From Sulfuricurvum sp. (GTDB taxonomy: Bacteria > Campylobacterota > Campylobacteria > Campylobacterales > Sulfurimonadaceae): a stretch of DNA of 34,385 nucleotides. The notes under the pieces are model-generated. The model ran no database searches. It was not told the DNA's origin and was given only the letters and a program-made list of their open reading frames with translations. The stretch spans positions 1 to 34,385 of the forward strand of contig DZBD01000009.1 in the NCBI GenBank assembly GCA_022729795.1, written 5' to 3'. The translations under genes and the position numbers were made by a program. Below, piece after piece: positions 17,487-25,761 of this stretch; position 1 is the stretch's first letter, and each line of letters begins with the position of its first letter.

Positions 17487-18524
17487 GTGATTAAAAATAT
17501 ATTGAATGTTTCATTATTAACTGCAATATTGCTGTTAAGCGGGTGCGGGGAAGACAGTGAGGGCGTGAGTCAATTAGAGACACAGCAAATGCTAGACGAA
17601 GGAGATTTTGCCGGTGTTATAGCAAAGCTTGAAAATGGTGCAGACTCTAATTCAAATAATTTAGCTTTAGGTGCGGCTTATATGGGTAAGGCGGGTCTTG
17701 CTTTGCCCTCTTTAATTGAAATTATCGATAAAAGCGGAGATTCGTCGGATAATGCTTTTGGAACATTTATTCAGGATGTTGATACTAAAAAGAGTGCAAC
17801 GGCTTTGAACGACTTGGAAAAAGCATCAGGTTATTATAAGAAAGTAATCGGAGATGTCTGTGATGAAACGCATAGCACTACTCTCAATAGTGAGAGTAAA
17901 GATATTTGTCTTTTTCTAGGACTCTCCCAAACACTCAAAGCTGCAACAACGATTACTTATATAGCGGATGATATTGCAAGTTTTGGCGAAGAAGGTGCCA
18001 CAGAAGATCCTAAACTTAAAGCTTCTACCTGCGCAATGCAGTATGCAGCAGGTGGGAGCGTAGATTCAAAATGTAGTGTTGTTTCACAAGGTAATATTGC
18101 TTTTGCCAACGGTAGAACGTATGAAGAGATAGCTATGACGACAAGTGATGAAACTTTTAATTATTTAGTTATAAATCAGACAACAGCCGTAACTAACGGT
18201 TTTTGTCCGGCTAATGATTTCTCTTCAAGAGTCGTTCCGGAAAAAAATGTACCATATACTCCGCCTACCGGTTTTCATGTATGTCCGCTCGCAGAAACAA
18301 ATGCAACCAAAGAACTTACTACGGCTGAGGTACTCGTACAGGCCTTAAACGAGGGAACAGACTCTATCGGTGTGACTTCCAATAAAGATATACAAGATTC
18401 CGTCGATGAATTTAAGTGCGAAGTTTTGGGCGGAAACTATTCCAATAATCAATGTACAGGTGCAGACTTAGCAGATAAAGTTACTGACGACCAAGTCATA
18501 CAATATATTAACGATAAAAACTAA
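17487..18524 (+). CDS. Lipoprotein of unknown function
   Basis: A 345-residue protein with an evident lipobox (LLLSGC, Cys at about residue 20), so it is membrane-anchored and periplasm-facing. I do not recognise a family. The first part of the mature protein (DEGDFAGVIAKLENGAD, then LALGAAYMGKAGLALPSLIEII) resembles a TPR-like helical pair, and six further cysteines are scattered downstream (CDETH, ICLFLG, STCAMQ, SKCS, GFCPA, HVCPL), suggesting disulfides. The start is GTG; AAGGGAG lies 6 bases upstream. It is followed after 11 bases by an outer-membrane protein gene, so the two probably work together at the cell envelope. Confidence 0.8.
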   Translation: MIKNILNVSLLTAILLLSGCGEDSEGVSQLETQQMLDEGDFAGVIAKLENGADSNSNNLALGAAYMGKAGLALPSLIEIIDKSGDSSDNAFGTFIQDVDTKKSATALNDLEKASGYYKKVIGDVCDETHSTTLNSESKDICLFLGLSQTLKAATTITYIADDIASFGEEGATEDPKLKASTCAMQYAAGGSVDSKCSVVSQGNIAFANGRTYEEIAMTTSDETFNYLVINQTTAVTNGFCPANDFSSRVVPEKNVPYTPPTGFHVCPLAETNATKELTTAEVLVQALNEGTDSIGVTSNKDIQDSVDEFKCEVLGGNYSNNQCTGADLADKVTDDQVIQYINDKN

Positions 18525-18535
18525 GAGGGTTTAAT

Positions 18536-19717
18536 ATGAAAAAAATAATATCACTAGCACTTTTAGGCGCTACAACTTCCTTGATGGCTATGTATGCCGA
18601 ACATGCGTATCTTTATAAAGACCCTCGTATTATGGGAATGGGTGGAGCTAACGTTGCCGTGGGTTCTTATTCAACTTCCGTTTTTTCAAACCCTGCAGGA
18701 CTGGCAAGCATCAAAAAAGAGCATGGCTTTGAAGTGGATTTACTCGGTATCGGTGTGTCAGTATCGGAAAAATCGCAAGAATTTATGGATGATATCAATA
18801 ACGTAGATTCTGAAGATAGTGCTGCAATGACGGCAATTTTAAATAAATATTCCGGAAAACATTTTCATGTAGGCGTAGATAATTATACGGCATTGTCAAA
18901 AAATTCTGAAGCATTTGCTTGGAGTATCGGGATGTTGGCGGCTGCCGACGTTAATTTTATGGCACATGGAAACGGAAGCCTCACGGGCGGACTTTTAGAG
19001 ACAAGTTCAAGAGGATACGGAGGTCTTGTTCTTGGCGGAGCTATCCCGTATGATACGGAGATTGGGCGCGTAGATATCGGGGTAGGTTTAAAATATATTA
19101 ATCTAACTTCTTACGAAGGAACATTGGGCGTTACGGATTTGACAAATACGGATGATGATGCAACAAAAATACTTCAAGACAAATATGAGAAAACAGCTAC
19201 GGGGATAGGAATGGATTTGGGTGCTACTTTGCACCCTTTTGCCGAAAATATTTGGCATCCTGCCGTTGGTATGAGCATTTTAAATATAGGTGCTATGAGT
19301 ATGGACGACAACTACGGAGGACAACCGATGAGTGTTAATCTTGGTGCTAGCGTAACTCCGGAAGTTCCCTATTTTGATAAACTAGTCTTCGCCGTAGATT
19401 ATGTAGATTTATTTAATGCCAACAAACTACGCATATATAATTATAATAGCGTAGGTGAGACGGTGGGATATTCAGATTATGCAGACACTGATTTTATGAA
19501 AAGATTACGCTTAGGTGCCGGTTTAGGTCTAGTCGATAGTACTTATTTTTCCTCAGCCGTCAATGTAGGTATCTACCAAAGTGCTTATACGGCAGGCTTG
19601 AATATGGAAGTGACTATATTAAAATTAAATTTCACCACTTATCAGGAGCAAATAGGATCAGGAAGTGTGGATATATCTGATAGAAGATATATGGCACAAA
19701 TCGGTCTCGGCTGGTAA
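18536..19717 (+). CDS. Outer-membrane beta-barrel protein, TraF_2/FadL-like
   Basis: A 393-residue protein with a Sec signal peptide (MKKIISLALLGATTSLMA). The mature N-terminus contains DPRIMGMGGANVAVGSYSTSVFSNPAGLA, the hallmark of the PorV/TraF_2/FadL-type outer-membrane proteins ('RxMGMGGA...NPAxLA'). Alternating beta-strand segments follow, and the chain ends in an aromatic residue (IGLGW), as barrel proteins do for BAM recognition. Despite the Pfam name 'conjugal transfer TraF', such proteins are common chromosomal barrels with no link to conjugation. It is cotranscribed with the upstream lipoprotein. The substrate is unknown. Confidence 0.8.
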   Translation: MKKIISLALLGATTSLMAMYAEHAYLYKDPRIMGMGGANVAVGSYSTSVFSNPAGLASIKKEHGFEVDLLGIGVSVSEKSQEFMDDINNVDSEDSAAMTAILNKYSGKHFHVGVDNYTALSKNSEAFAWSIGMLAAADVNFMAHGNGSLTGGLLETSSRGYGGLVLGGAIPYDTEIGRVDIGVGLKYINLTSYEGTLGVTDLTNTDDDATKILQDKYEKTATGIGMDLGATLHPFAENIWHPAVGMSILNIGAMSMDDNYGGQPMSVNLGASVTPEVPYFDKLVFAVDYVDLFNANKLRIYNYNSVGETVGYSDYADTDFMKRLRLGAGLGLVDSTYFSSAVNVGIYQSAYTAGLNMEVTILKLNFTTYQEQIGSGSVDISDRRYMAQIGLGW

Positions 19718-19736
19718 TTTTTTTAGGCTCTGTAAT

Positions 19737-19746
19737 TCCACATGCC
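19737..19746 (+). repeat. TCCACATGCC uptake-like repeat, single intergenic copy
   Basis: An exact 10-mer followed by AAGA, the full extended consensus, 20 bases after the TraF-like gene stop. No inverted partner is visible nearby. The sequence downstream, up to the next promoter, is AT-rich with only weak hairpins (for example 19758-19773). Confidence 0.85.
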
Positions 19747-19845
19747 AAGATATCCGTGAATATTTATATATTCTCTCGGGTGTCTTCGGATAAAACTTAT
19801 AAAAATCATAATATTTACTAACTTTGACGAAATAAATGAAAATTA

Positions 19846-19866
19846 TATTGACTTAATGCGTCAATA
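19846..19866. promoter_or_regulatory. Inverted repeat overlapping the -35, probable operator
   Basis: TATTGAC (19846-19852) and GTCAATA (19860-19866) form a 7-bp inverted repeat with a 7-base spacer. It covers the -35 hexamer and part of the spacer of the promoter before the recombinase-like gene. This is the position expected for a repressor site. Related TGACG words occur at 19825 and 19877. Autoregulation by the downstream HTH protein is the simplest reading but is inference. Confidence 0.5.
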
Positions 19867-19877
19867 AGTTGTACAAT
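19848..19877 (+). promoter_or_regulatory. Sigma-70 promoter of the recombinase-like gene and ccoG
   Basis: TTGACT and TACAAT are separated by 18 bases, each one mismatch from consensus. This is the only promoter in the window with a convincing -35 box. The -10 ends 41 bases before the ATG at 19919. Confidence 0.65.
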
Positions 19878-19918
19878 GACGACGAAACTAAAAAATAAAG
19901 AGGAGTTTTATCGTTATT

Positions 19919-20554
19919 ATGGTAATCGCATATATTCGTCCTGATAAACATTTTGATGCTGCTCATGATCAGTTACAACAAATAAATTCGTATGCAATAT
20001 CAAAAGAGATTATTATAGACGATGAATTTATTGACCAAATCTCACAGAATAAACGGCTTGAAGAACGCACCCATGTTACTGAATATTTTAGAAGTAAAAC
20101 GGGAGCAACTCTTTTGGTTTACGATGTCTGGGTTTTGAGTACAAATATGGAAGATCTTATTCAGATGTTTAGTTGCTTGCTCAAAAATAAGTTCAGCGTT
20201 CATTTCATTAAGCAGTCTGTAATAATATCGGAACAAAGTAGTGTTATGTTGGTGCTAGGTTTGATGGATCAGCTTCGTCAACAAATCCAAAGCGAATCCA
20301 AAAGAGTGATTGGGCGACCAATCGGAAGTAAATCAAATTCAAAATTTGATAGATATATTAATGAGATAATTGTTTATCTCAAAGAGAAAAAAAGTGTCAG
20401 TGAAATGGCACGGCTTATGAATGTAAGTAGAAGTTCACTCAAAGACTATATCGAGTCAAGAGAATTGAAGCAAGTTGCTTTTGGTTCCCTTTTGCCTCAG
20501 GCACCGGAAAACGCGGAAGAACAGGTAATAAATACTATTATCTGTCCAGATTAA
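19919..20554 (+). CDS. Catalytically inactive serine-recombinase-like DNA-binding protein
   Basis: A 211-residue protein with resolvase/invertase architecture: an N-terminal resolvase-like fold (AYIRPDKHFDAAHDQLQQINSYA, then VHFIKQSVIIS), a long helix, the hinge GRPIGSKSNSKFD (132-144), and a helix-turn-helix KKSVSEMARLMNVSRSSLKDYI (157-178). The catalytic serine of the YxRVS motif is replaced (YIRPD), and the DRLGRD segment reads DVWVLS, losing both active-site arginines. It therefore cannot recombine DNA in the usual way and is probably a transcription factor. AGGAG is 13 bases before the ATG, an unusually long spacing, and no better start codon is present. ccoG begins 26 bases after it, so control of a respiratory-assembly gene is plausible. 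Confidence 0.8.
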   Translation: MVIAYIRPDKHFDAAHDQLQQINSYAISKEIIIDDEFIDQISQNKRLEERTHVTEYFRSKTGATLLVYDVWVLSTNMEDLIQMFSCLLKNKFSVHFIKQSVIISEQSSVMLVLGLMDQLRQQIQSESKRVIGRPIGSKSNSKFDRYINEIIVYLKEKKSVSEMARLMNVSRSSLKDYIESRELKQVAFGSLLPQAPENAEEQVINTIICPD

Positions 20555-20580
20555 TTTAAATTTACATCGGGAGAAAAATT

Positions 20581-22014
20581 ATGAGTACACAGAACAAAGG
20601 CTTAGAGATACCTACACCTTGGAGAATAAAACGGTATTATTTTTATGCAATTATTACAATAATATCGTTGGTATTACCTTGGATAACAGTGGATGGGAAT
20701 CATTTTTTCCTTTTAAGTTTTGACAAACTTAAATTACACCTTGCATTTATTCAATTTGATATGCAAGAGCTTTATTTGATGCCGTTTTTACTCATGATTA
20801 TGTTTTTGGGCATCTTCGGGATGACGGTTATGGGTGGTCGTGTTTTTTGTGGATGGGTTTGCCCACAGACTGTTTTTCGTGTCATTTACCGAGATCTTAT
20901 CGAGACGAAAATATTAGGTCTTCGTAAAAGAATTAAAAACAAACAGCAAGAACCGGATATGAGCAAAACTGAAAACAAAGTGAAAAAAGTGATTGCTATA
21001 TTATTATGGACGGTTTTAGCTTTAGTCGCCGCCGCAGACTTTTTGTGGTACTTTGTTCCACCGGAAGATTTTATTGCCTATATTGCAAATCCTATGGAAC
21101 ATACGACGCTTCTTACTTTTCTTTTTGGGGTGGCTGTATTTTTGATTTATGACGTAATCTTTTTAAAAGAAAACTTTTGTGTTTATGTGTGTCCTTATTC
21201 AAGAATCCAATCTGTTCTTTATGACGACCATACGGTAATGGCACTTTACAATCCTCACCGCGGTGGCGATATTTATAACGAAGATCATACAAAACAATTT
21301 ACAAAACAAAAAGAGCTTCAGGCTTTTGAGCCCTCAGCCGAGTGTACGACATGCGAAAGCTGTGTAACTGTTTGTCCGACACATATCGATATCCGTAAAG
21401 GTCTTCAGTTAGAGTGCATCAACTGTCTTGAATGTGTGGATGCCTGTACTACGGTTATGGGCAAGCTTGGCAAAGAATCTCTTGTTACATGGTCAAGTGA
21501 TTATGAAATTATTGATCAAAAAGGCAAAACAAGATATTTTCGCCCTAAAATAGTAGCGTATATTGTTCTTTTAGTCGGAATTTCGATTATTCTTGGAATG
21601 ATGGGAAGCACCAAAGAGCATATGCTTTTAAACATTAACAAAGAAAATCGTCTTTATTCTGTACAAAAGATGCCCGACGGAACAGTTAAAGTAGACAATG
21701 CTTATGAGTTTTTACTCCAAAATACACAAAACGAGAAGTTAGAATATTTCTTTGAAGTGATTCCGCCAAAAGGGATGGAAGGTAAAATTATAATTTCAAA
21801 ACCTAATGCACCTTTTATGGCAGTTCCGGGAATTAAAAAGAAAAAAATAGTAGTTCTTAGTACGAACGCAATGCTTGTAGATGATGAGAGAAAAGATACC
21901 GTTATCCCTATCACCATCAAAGCTTATGCTTTAGGGCATGAAGATAAAATAGTAGTCTTGAGACATTCAACCTTCACATTTCCAAGAGCAGATATCATTA
22001 AAGCTGCCAAATAG
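20581..22014 (+). CDS. ccoG: Cytochrome c oxidase accessory protein CcoG (FixG/RdxA family)
   Basis: CcoG is an inner-membrane ferredoxin-like protein that helps supply copper(I) for cbb3-type oxidase assembly. It has five predicted membrane helices, the cysteine motifs FCGWVCPQ and CVYVCPYSR within membrane segments, a two-cluster 4Fe-4S domain (CTTCESCVTVCP and CINCLECVDAC) and a C-terminal Ig-like periplasmic domain (about 360-477). At 477 aa the length is normal. It lies downstream of the dead-recombinase regulator and is closed by a GC-rich hairpin; no ccoNOP or other cbb3 genes are adjacent. CGGGAG before the ATG supports the start. Confidence 0.95.
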   Translation: MSTQNKGLEIPTPWRIKRYYFYAIITIISLVLPWITVDGNHFFLLSFDKLKLHLAFIQFDMQELYLMPFLLMIMFLGIFGMTVMGGRVFCGWVCPQTVFRVIYRDLIETKILGLRKRIKNKQQEPDMSKTENKVKKVIAILLWTVLALVAAADFLWYFVPPEDFIAYIANPMEHTTLLTFLFGVAVFLIYDVIFLKENFCVYVCPYSRIQSVLYDDHTVMALYNPHRGGDIYNEDHTKQFTKQKELQAFEPSAECTTCESCVTVCPTHIDIRKGLQLECINCLECVDACTTVMGKLGKESLVTWSSDYEIIDQKGKTRYFRPKIVAYIVLLVGISIILGMMGSTKEHMLLNINKENRLYSVQKMPDGTVKVDNAYEFLLQNTQNEKLEYFFEVIPPKGMEGKIIISKPNAPFMAVPGIKKKKIVVLSTNAMLVDDERKDTVIPITIKAYALGHEDKIVVLRHSTFTFPRADIIKAAK

Positions 22015-22019
22015 TGAGC

Positions 22020-22037
22020 ATCCGGCTTCTGCCGGAT
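22020..22037 (+). terminator. Rho-independent terminator after ccoG
   Basis: ATCCGGC and GCCGGAT form a GC-rich 7-bp stem with a TTCT loop, 5 bases after the ccoG stop and followed by ATTTC. This is the only classical GC-rich hairpin in the window that is not built from the repeat. Confidence 0.7.
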
Positions 22038-22065
22038 ATTTCACACAATAATCACAATAAATCTT

Positions 22066-22075
22066 GGCATGTGGA
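22066..22075 (-). repeat. TCCACATGCC uptake-like repeat, intergenic copy with a decayed partner
   Basis: An exact 10-mer on the minus strand with the full AAGA flank. About five bases beyond it, TTCCCTCACGCTAA resembles a degraded second arm (TTCC and GCTAA are kept), so this may once have been an inverted pair. Confidence 0.8.
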
Positions 22076-22142
22076 AATTCCCTCACGCTAATACTCTTTT
22101 AAAAATTAATAGGATAAACTCTAAGCTCTAAAAATTATATTG

Positions 22143-25100
22143 ATGAGGTTTATTTTGTTGAAAAAAGTTCAAAAAATCATACTTTACCTTTTGGTTTTCT
22201 ATGCTGTTTTAGGCTTTTTAGTCCTTCCTTTTGTCATAAAATCCCAAATTGTAAAAATAGTTGAAAAAGAAACTTATGCAAAACTCAGCGTTGAAAGTGT
22301 TATTTTTAACCCTTTTACTTTCAAACTCAAAATAAAAGGGGTGCAGCTCAGCACTTTGGAAAACAAACCGCTTGTATCTTTACAAGCATTTATAGTAGAT
22401 GCGGAACTTTATTCACTCCTACAATCCGCTTTGCATCTCAAAACATTTGTTTTAGTGAATCCAAAAATATCCTTGGTTGTGAATGCCGATAAATCGATAA
22501 ATTTTGCATCTCTTCTCAAAAAGAGTCAAGATAAAGAGGATGAAAATGGCACCGCTTTTCAAATCCCGCGAATTATTTTAGACAGAGTTGCTATTGTTAA
22601 CGGAGTAGTAAATTATGAGGATTACACACATCCAAGTAAGTTTGATTTCTTTTTTTCTAAAATTGGGCTTGAACTCAAAAATGTAGATACAAACGATTTT
22701 GATTCAAGTGATGCTACCTTGCAATTGCATTCCCTTTTGAGTGATGGAAGTTTTGTGGATTTTAAAAGTGAAATTCTTGGATTCAAGCCCTTGCAAATAA
22801 GAGGAAGTTTGGACTTTCAAGCAAGCAAACTTTATACTCCATGGCGATACATCCAAGACACTCTGAATGTAGAAGTAGCCGATGGCAAGATATCCTTATA
22901 CACAAATTATTATCTCAACCTTGAAGATCTTAATGCAACTACTTTTTATGATACAAATGTTTCTTTGAATAATTTGAGGATAAAGCCAAAAGGAAAACGT
23001 AAAGATATCTTCCAATTGGGAGCTTTATATCTCAAAGACGGATCCATAAAGCCGATGACGCAGGAAGTGTATCTAAAAGAGATAGGACTCGATACGCTGT
23101 ATTTCAAGGCAAAAAGGGATGTAGCAGGTAATGTAGACTGGAAAAAATATCTCCAAATAAAGAACAACTCTTCTTCTAAAGAATCAAGTAATACAAAACA
23201 AAAGAAAGATTCTGCTCCATGGAATCTGGATATAGATTCTCTAGCATTGCAAAAAATAAAAGTTGATTTTGAAGATAAAGGTATAAACCCACCGGTAAAT
23301 ACAAGGGTGAATGAATGGAACATGTATCTACAAAATTTTACTTTGAACGGGGCAGAACCGTTTAAATATCAGATAGACACGAAGATAAATGATACATGCC
23401 GATGCAATTTTGACGGAGATATTAAACTCAGTACCTTAGACGTGCATACTTCCTTGAAATGCAATAGTTTTGATGTAACGCATTACAACTCCTATATTGA
23501 GAATACGGCACAAAAAGAATTGAGTGTCTTTGATATACGGCTTGCAAATGCTTTTGTAAATTTGGCTGCGAATGTAGATGTAAAAAAGAAAAACTCACAG
23601 ATGCTTGTAAAAGTAGAAGATGCAAGCATGAAGATAGACAAACTGGCTATTAACAAAAAAAGTACGGCGGAAAAATTACTTGGGTTTGATAATTTTTTAG
23701 TACATGGAATACGTTTAGACACAGACAATAAAAATCTAAGTATAGAAAAAATGGCGCTCAACTCCTTGTCTTTGTTCGCCATAAGAGATGCAAAGGGAAA
23801 TATAAATATACAAAATCTTATTGTGCCAAAACTAAACAAAAGTGACGAGGCAAAAAAAGAAGAAGCAAATAAAAAAGAAAAAGAGTATAGAATTTTACTC
23901 AAGCATTTTGCACTCAACTCCGCAAAGTTTAGCTTTGATGATAAAATATTTTCCCCTAGTGTTACAAGTATTATAGATAAAATAAATTTCAGTGCTTCGA
24001 ACATTGATTCTCAAGAAAAGAGTTGGCTTCAATACAATCTATCGCTTCGCGTGAACGGAGATGGGTATACAAAGGCAAGCGGAAGTCTCAGCCACACCCC
24101 GCTGATGCAAAAGGGAACTTTGGAACTGAATAAGATATCCCTTAAAAAAATAACCCCTTATGTAGAACAAAAAGCATTTATAAAAGTGGACGACGGATAT
24201 TTTACTATGAAAGGCAATACAAAATATTCCAAGTCAACAACTGTACCCGACCTAAGGATTGACGGTTCATTCAATCTTGAGGAGTTCTTTGTAAGCGACA
24301 GTAGAAATAATATACCTTTAGCCTCAGTCAGCGAAGTAGGTCTTAAATCATTTACGCTGGAGATGTTTCCCAATAGACTTTTTATTGACGAGGTAAACGT
24401 CAATTCTTTTTATGTCAACGCTATTATAGATAAAAACAAAAATATCAATTTTTCAACATTAGTAAAAAAGAGCGATAGCAATCAGACAGTTGTACAAAGT
24501 GCGGATACGAACAAGACGCAAGAGCCTTTCACGGTAAAAATTGCAAAGCTCAACGTTGCTATGGGAAGTGCAAGATTTATTGATTTGTCTTTACCTCTGA
24601 AATTTAAAACTTATATTCATGATTTAAATGGAGTCGTATATGCGCTATCAAACCTTAAAGAAGATACCAGCTATGTGGATATTACGGGAGAAATAGATCA
24701 ATACGGATCTACGAAACTAAAAGGAAGTATCAACAGCGGAAATCCAAAAGCGTATACGGATTTAGATTTTAACTTTAAAAATCTCGAACTGAGTTCTTTG
24801 AGCGGCTATAGTGCCTCTTTTGCAGGGCATAAAATCAATAAAGGAAAGCTCTATCTTGATTTAGGATACAAGGTTTTAGATTCAGAACTTGTCGGGAAAA
24901 ACAGTATTCTTATCAAAAATATTGAAGTTGGAGAAGAGGTTAAAACGAAGAACGGCAACTCCCTCCCTTTGAGTCTTGTGATAGGTCTTCTTGAAGACAA
25001 CGAGGGAGTTATAGATATCCACATGCCGGTGGAGGGGAACGTAGATAAGCCTAATTTTAAATACGGAAAACTTATGCGGGACACCTTAAGTAATCTGATT

Positions 25101-25721
25101 TTAAAAGCGGCAACTTCCCCTTTTAAATTTTTAGGTTCTATGCTTGGTGAAGGTAATTCCGATGCATTGGAATATATAGAATTTGAACCCGCAAAAGGAG
25201 ATATTCTTCCACCGGAGAAAGAGAAACTTGATAATATAACAAAAATTATGATGCAAAGACCGAAAATATCTTTATTTATTGCTGGAAGTTATAATGAAAA
25301 TTTGGACAAAACAGCACTTCAAAAAGAAAAGCTTCTTTCTTTGGCTGTTAAAAAAAGCGGAAGCATAAATCAAGAAAATCGTGAGAGTGCAATGAATATC
25401 GATTTGCTTGAAGAGATTTACAAAGAATTAAAGAGTGACCGTAAACTTGAGGCTATTAAAAGTGAATTAAAAACGAAATATAAAGCCGATGTTTTTGAAA
25501 GGATTTATTTGAGCACATTGATTGAAGAGTGCACGAAAATACAAATTATTCCTGTGGATATACTAAGGAAGCTAGCTTCTAAAAGAGCAAGGGCAATACA
25601 AGAATATCTGATTGGGCAAAGAGGTGTTGAGAGTTCACGAGTACAACTCAAAGAGATTGGCACAGCTGAAAAAGAAGATGATAAGTTTGTAAAAACTCAA
25701 CTGGCAATAGAAGTAAAATGA
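22143..25721 (+). CDS. AsmA-like DUF748 protein, large inner-membrane-anchored periplasmic protein
   Basis: A protein of about 1190 residues with one N-terminal membrane helix (about 8-32) and a long, beta-rich periplasmic body with repeated 'F-x-I-P-R/K-x-x-L-D' and 'L-x-L-x-x-L-x-L' strands. DUF748 features are visible (VESVIFNPFTFKLKIKGVQL near the start, IHMPVEGNVDKPNFKYGKL near residue 965). DUF748 belongs to the AsmA/TamB/YhdP-like superfamily, several members of which bridge the periplasm and move phospholipids; that role here is inferred from family membership. The C-terminal 200 residues resemble an OmpA-like or charged helical tail. Start: ATG at 22143 has no ribosome site; TTG at 22155 is 6 bases after GAGG and may be the real start. 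A repeat copy lies at 25018. Confidence 0.85.
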   Translation: MRFILLKKVQKIILYLLVFYAVLGFLVLPFVIKSQIVKIVEKETYAKLSVESVIFNPFTFKLKIKGVQLSTLENKPLVSLQAFIVDAELYSLLQSALHLKTFVLVNPKISLVVNADKSINFASLLKKSQDKEDENGTAFQIPRIILDRVAIVNGVVNYEDYTHPSKFDFFFSKIGLELKNVDTNDFDSSDATLQLHSLLSDGSFVDFKSEILGFKPLQIRGSLDFQASKLYTPWRYIQDTLNVEVADGKISLYTNYYLNLEDLNATTFYDTNVSLNNLRIKPKGKRKDIFQLGALYLKDGSIKPMTQEVYLKEIGLDTLYFKAKRDVAGNVDWKKYLQIKNNSSSKESSNTKQKKDSAPWNLDIDSLALQKIKVDFEDKGINPPVNTRVNEWNMYLQNFTLNGAEPFKYQIDTKINDTCRCNFDGDIKLSTLDVHTSLKCNSFDVTHYNSYIENTAQKELSVFDIRLANAFVNLAANVDVKKKNSQMLVKVEDASMKIDKLAINKKSTAEKLLGFDNFLVHGIRLDTDNKNLSIEKMALNSLSLFAIRDAKGNINIQNLIVPKLNKSDEAKKEEANKKEKEYRILLKHFALNSAKFSFDDKIFSPSVTSIIDKINFSASNIDSQEKSWLQYNLSLRVNGDGYTKASGSLSHTPLMQKGTLELNKISLKKITPYVEQKAFIKVDDGYFTMKGNTKYSKSTTVPDLRIDGSFNLEEFFVSDSRNNIPLASVSEVGLKSFTLEMFPNRLFIDEVNVNSFYVNAIIDKNKNINFSTLVKKSDSNQTVVQSADTNKTQEPFTVKIAKLNVAMGSARFIDLSLPLKFKTYIHDLNGVVYALSNLKEDTSYVDITGEIDQYGSTKLKGSINSGNPKAYTDLDFNFKNLELSSLSGYSASFAGHKINKGKLYLDLGYKVLDSELVGKNSILIKNIEVGEEVKTKNGNSLPLSLVIGLLEDNEGVIDIHMPVEGNVDKPNFKYGKLMRDTLSNLILKAATSPFKFLGSMLGEGNSDALEYIEFEPAKGDILPPEKEKLDNITKIMMQRPKISLFIAGSYNENLDKTALQKEKLLSLAVKKSGSINQENRESAMNIDLLEEIYKELKSDRKLEAIKSELKTKYKADVFERIYLSTLIEECTKIQIIPVDILRKLASKRARAIQEYLIGQRGVESSRVQLKEIGTAEKEDDKFVKTQLAIEVK
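25018..25027 (+). repeat. TCCACATGCC uptake-like repeat, copy in the DUF748 gene
   Basis: An exact 10-mer in the coding sense, but in a different frame from the P-H-A copies: it reads I-H-M-P. The flanks are AT and GG. Confidence 0.85.
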
Positions 25722-25727
25722 TAAGTT

Positions 25728-25736
25728 TGATATAAT
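25728..25736 (+). promoter_or_regulatory. Extended -10 promoter of the yeiH-like gene
   Basis: TGATATAAT is a perfect extended -10, seven bases after the DUF748 stop and 25 before the next ATG. It indicates that the transporter gene is transcribed independently. Confidence 0.65.
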
Positions 25737-25761
25737 TCACTTTTTATTATAAAGGATACAT

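Noticed and set aside
18536-19717. Conjugative-transfer TraF protein
   Set aside because: The match is to the TraF_2 barrel type found on chromosomes; no other transfer genes are present.
19751-19792. Terminator hairpin after the TraF-like gene (TATCCG...CGGATA)
   Set aside because: Only 6 bp with a 30-base loop and a weak AT inner stem; not convincing.
19919-20554. Active site-specific recombinase or marker of a mobile element
   Set aside because: Catalytic Ser and Arg residues are missing, and no att sites, transposon ends or other mobile genes flank it.
23492-24004. Minus-strand ORF of 170 aa inside the DUF748 gene
   Set aside because: It is antisense to a continuous coding frame; the Ser/Phe-rich translation is typical of reversed AT-rich coding DNA.
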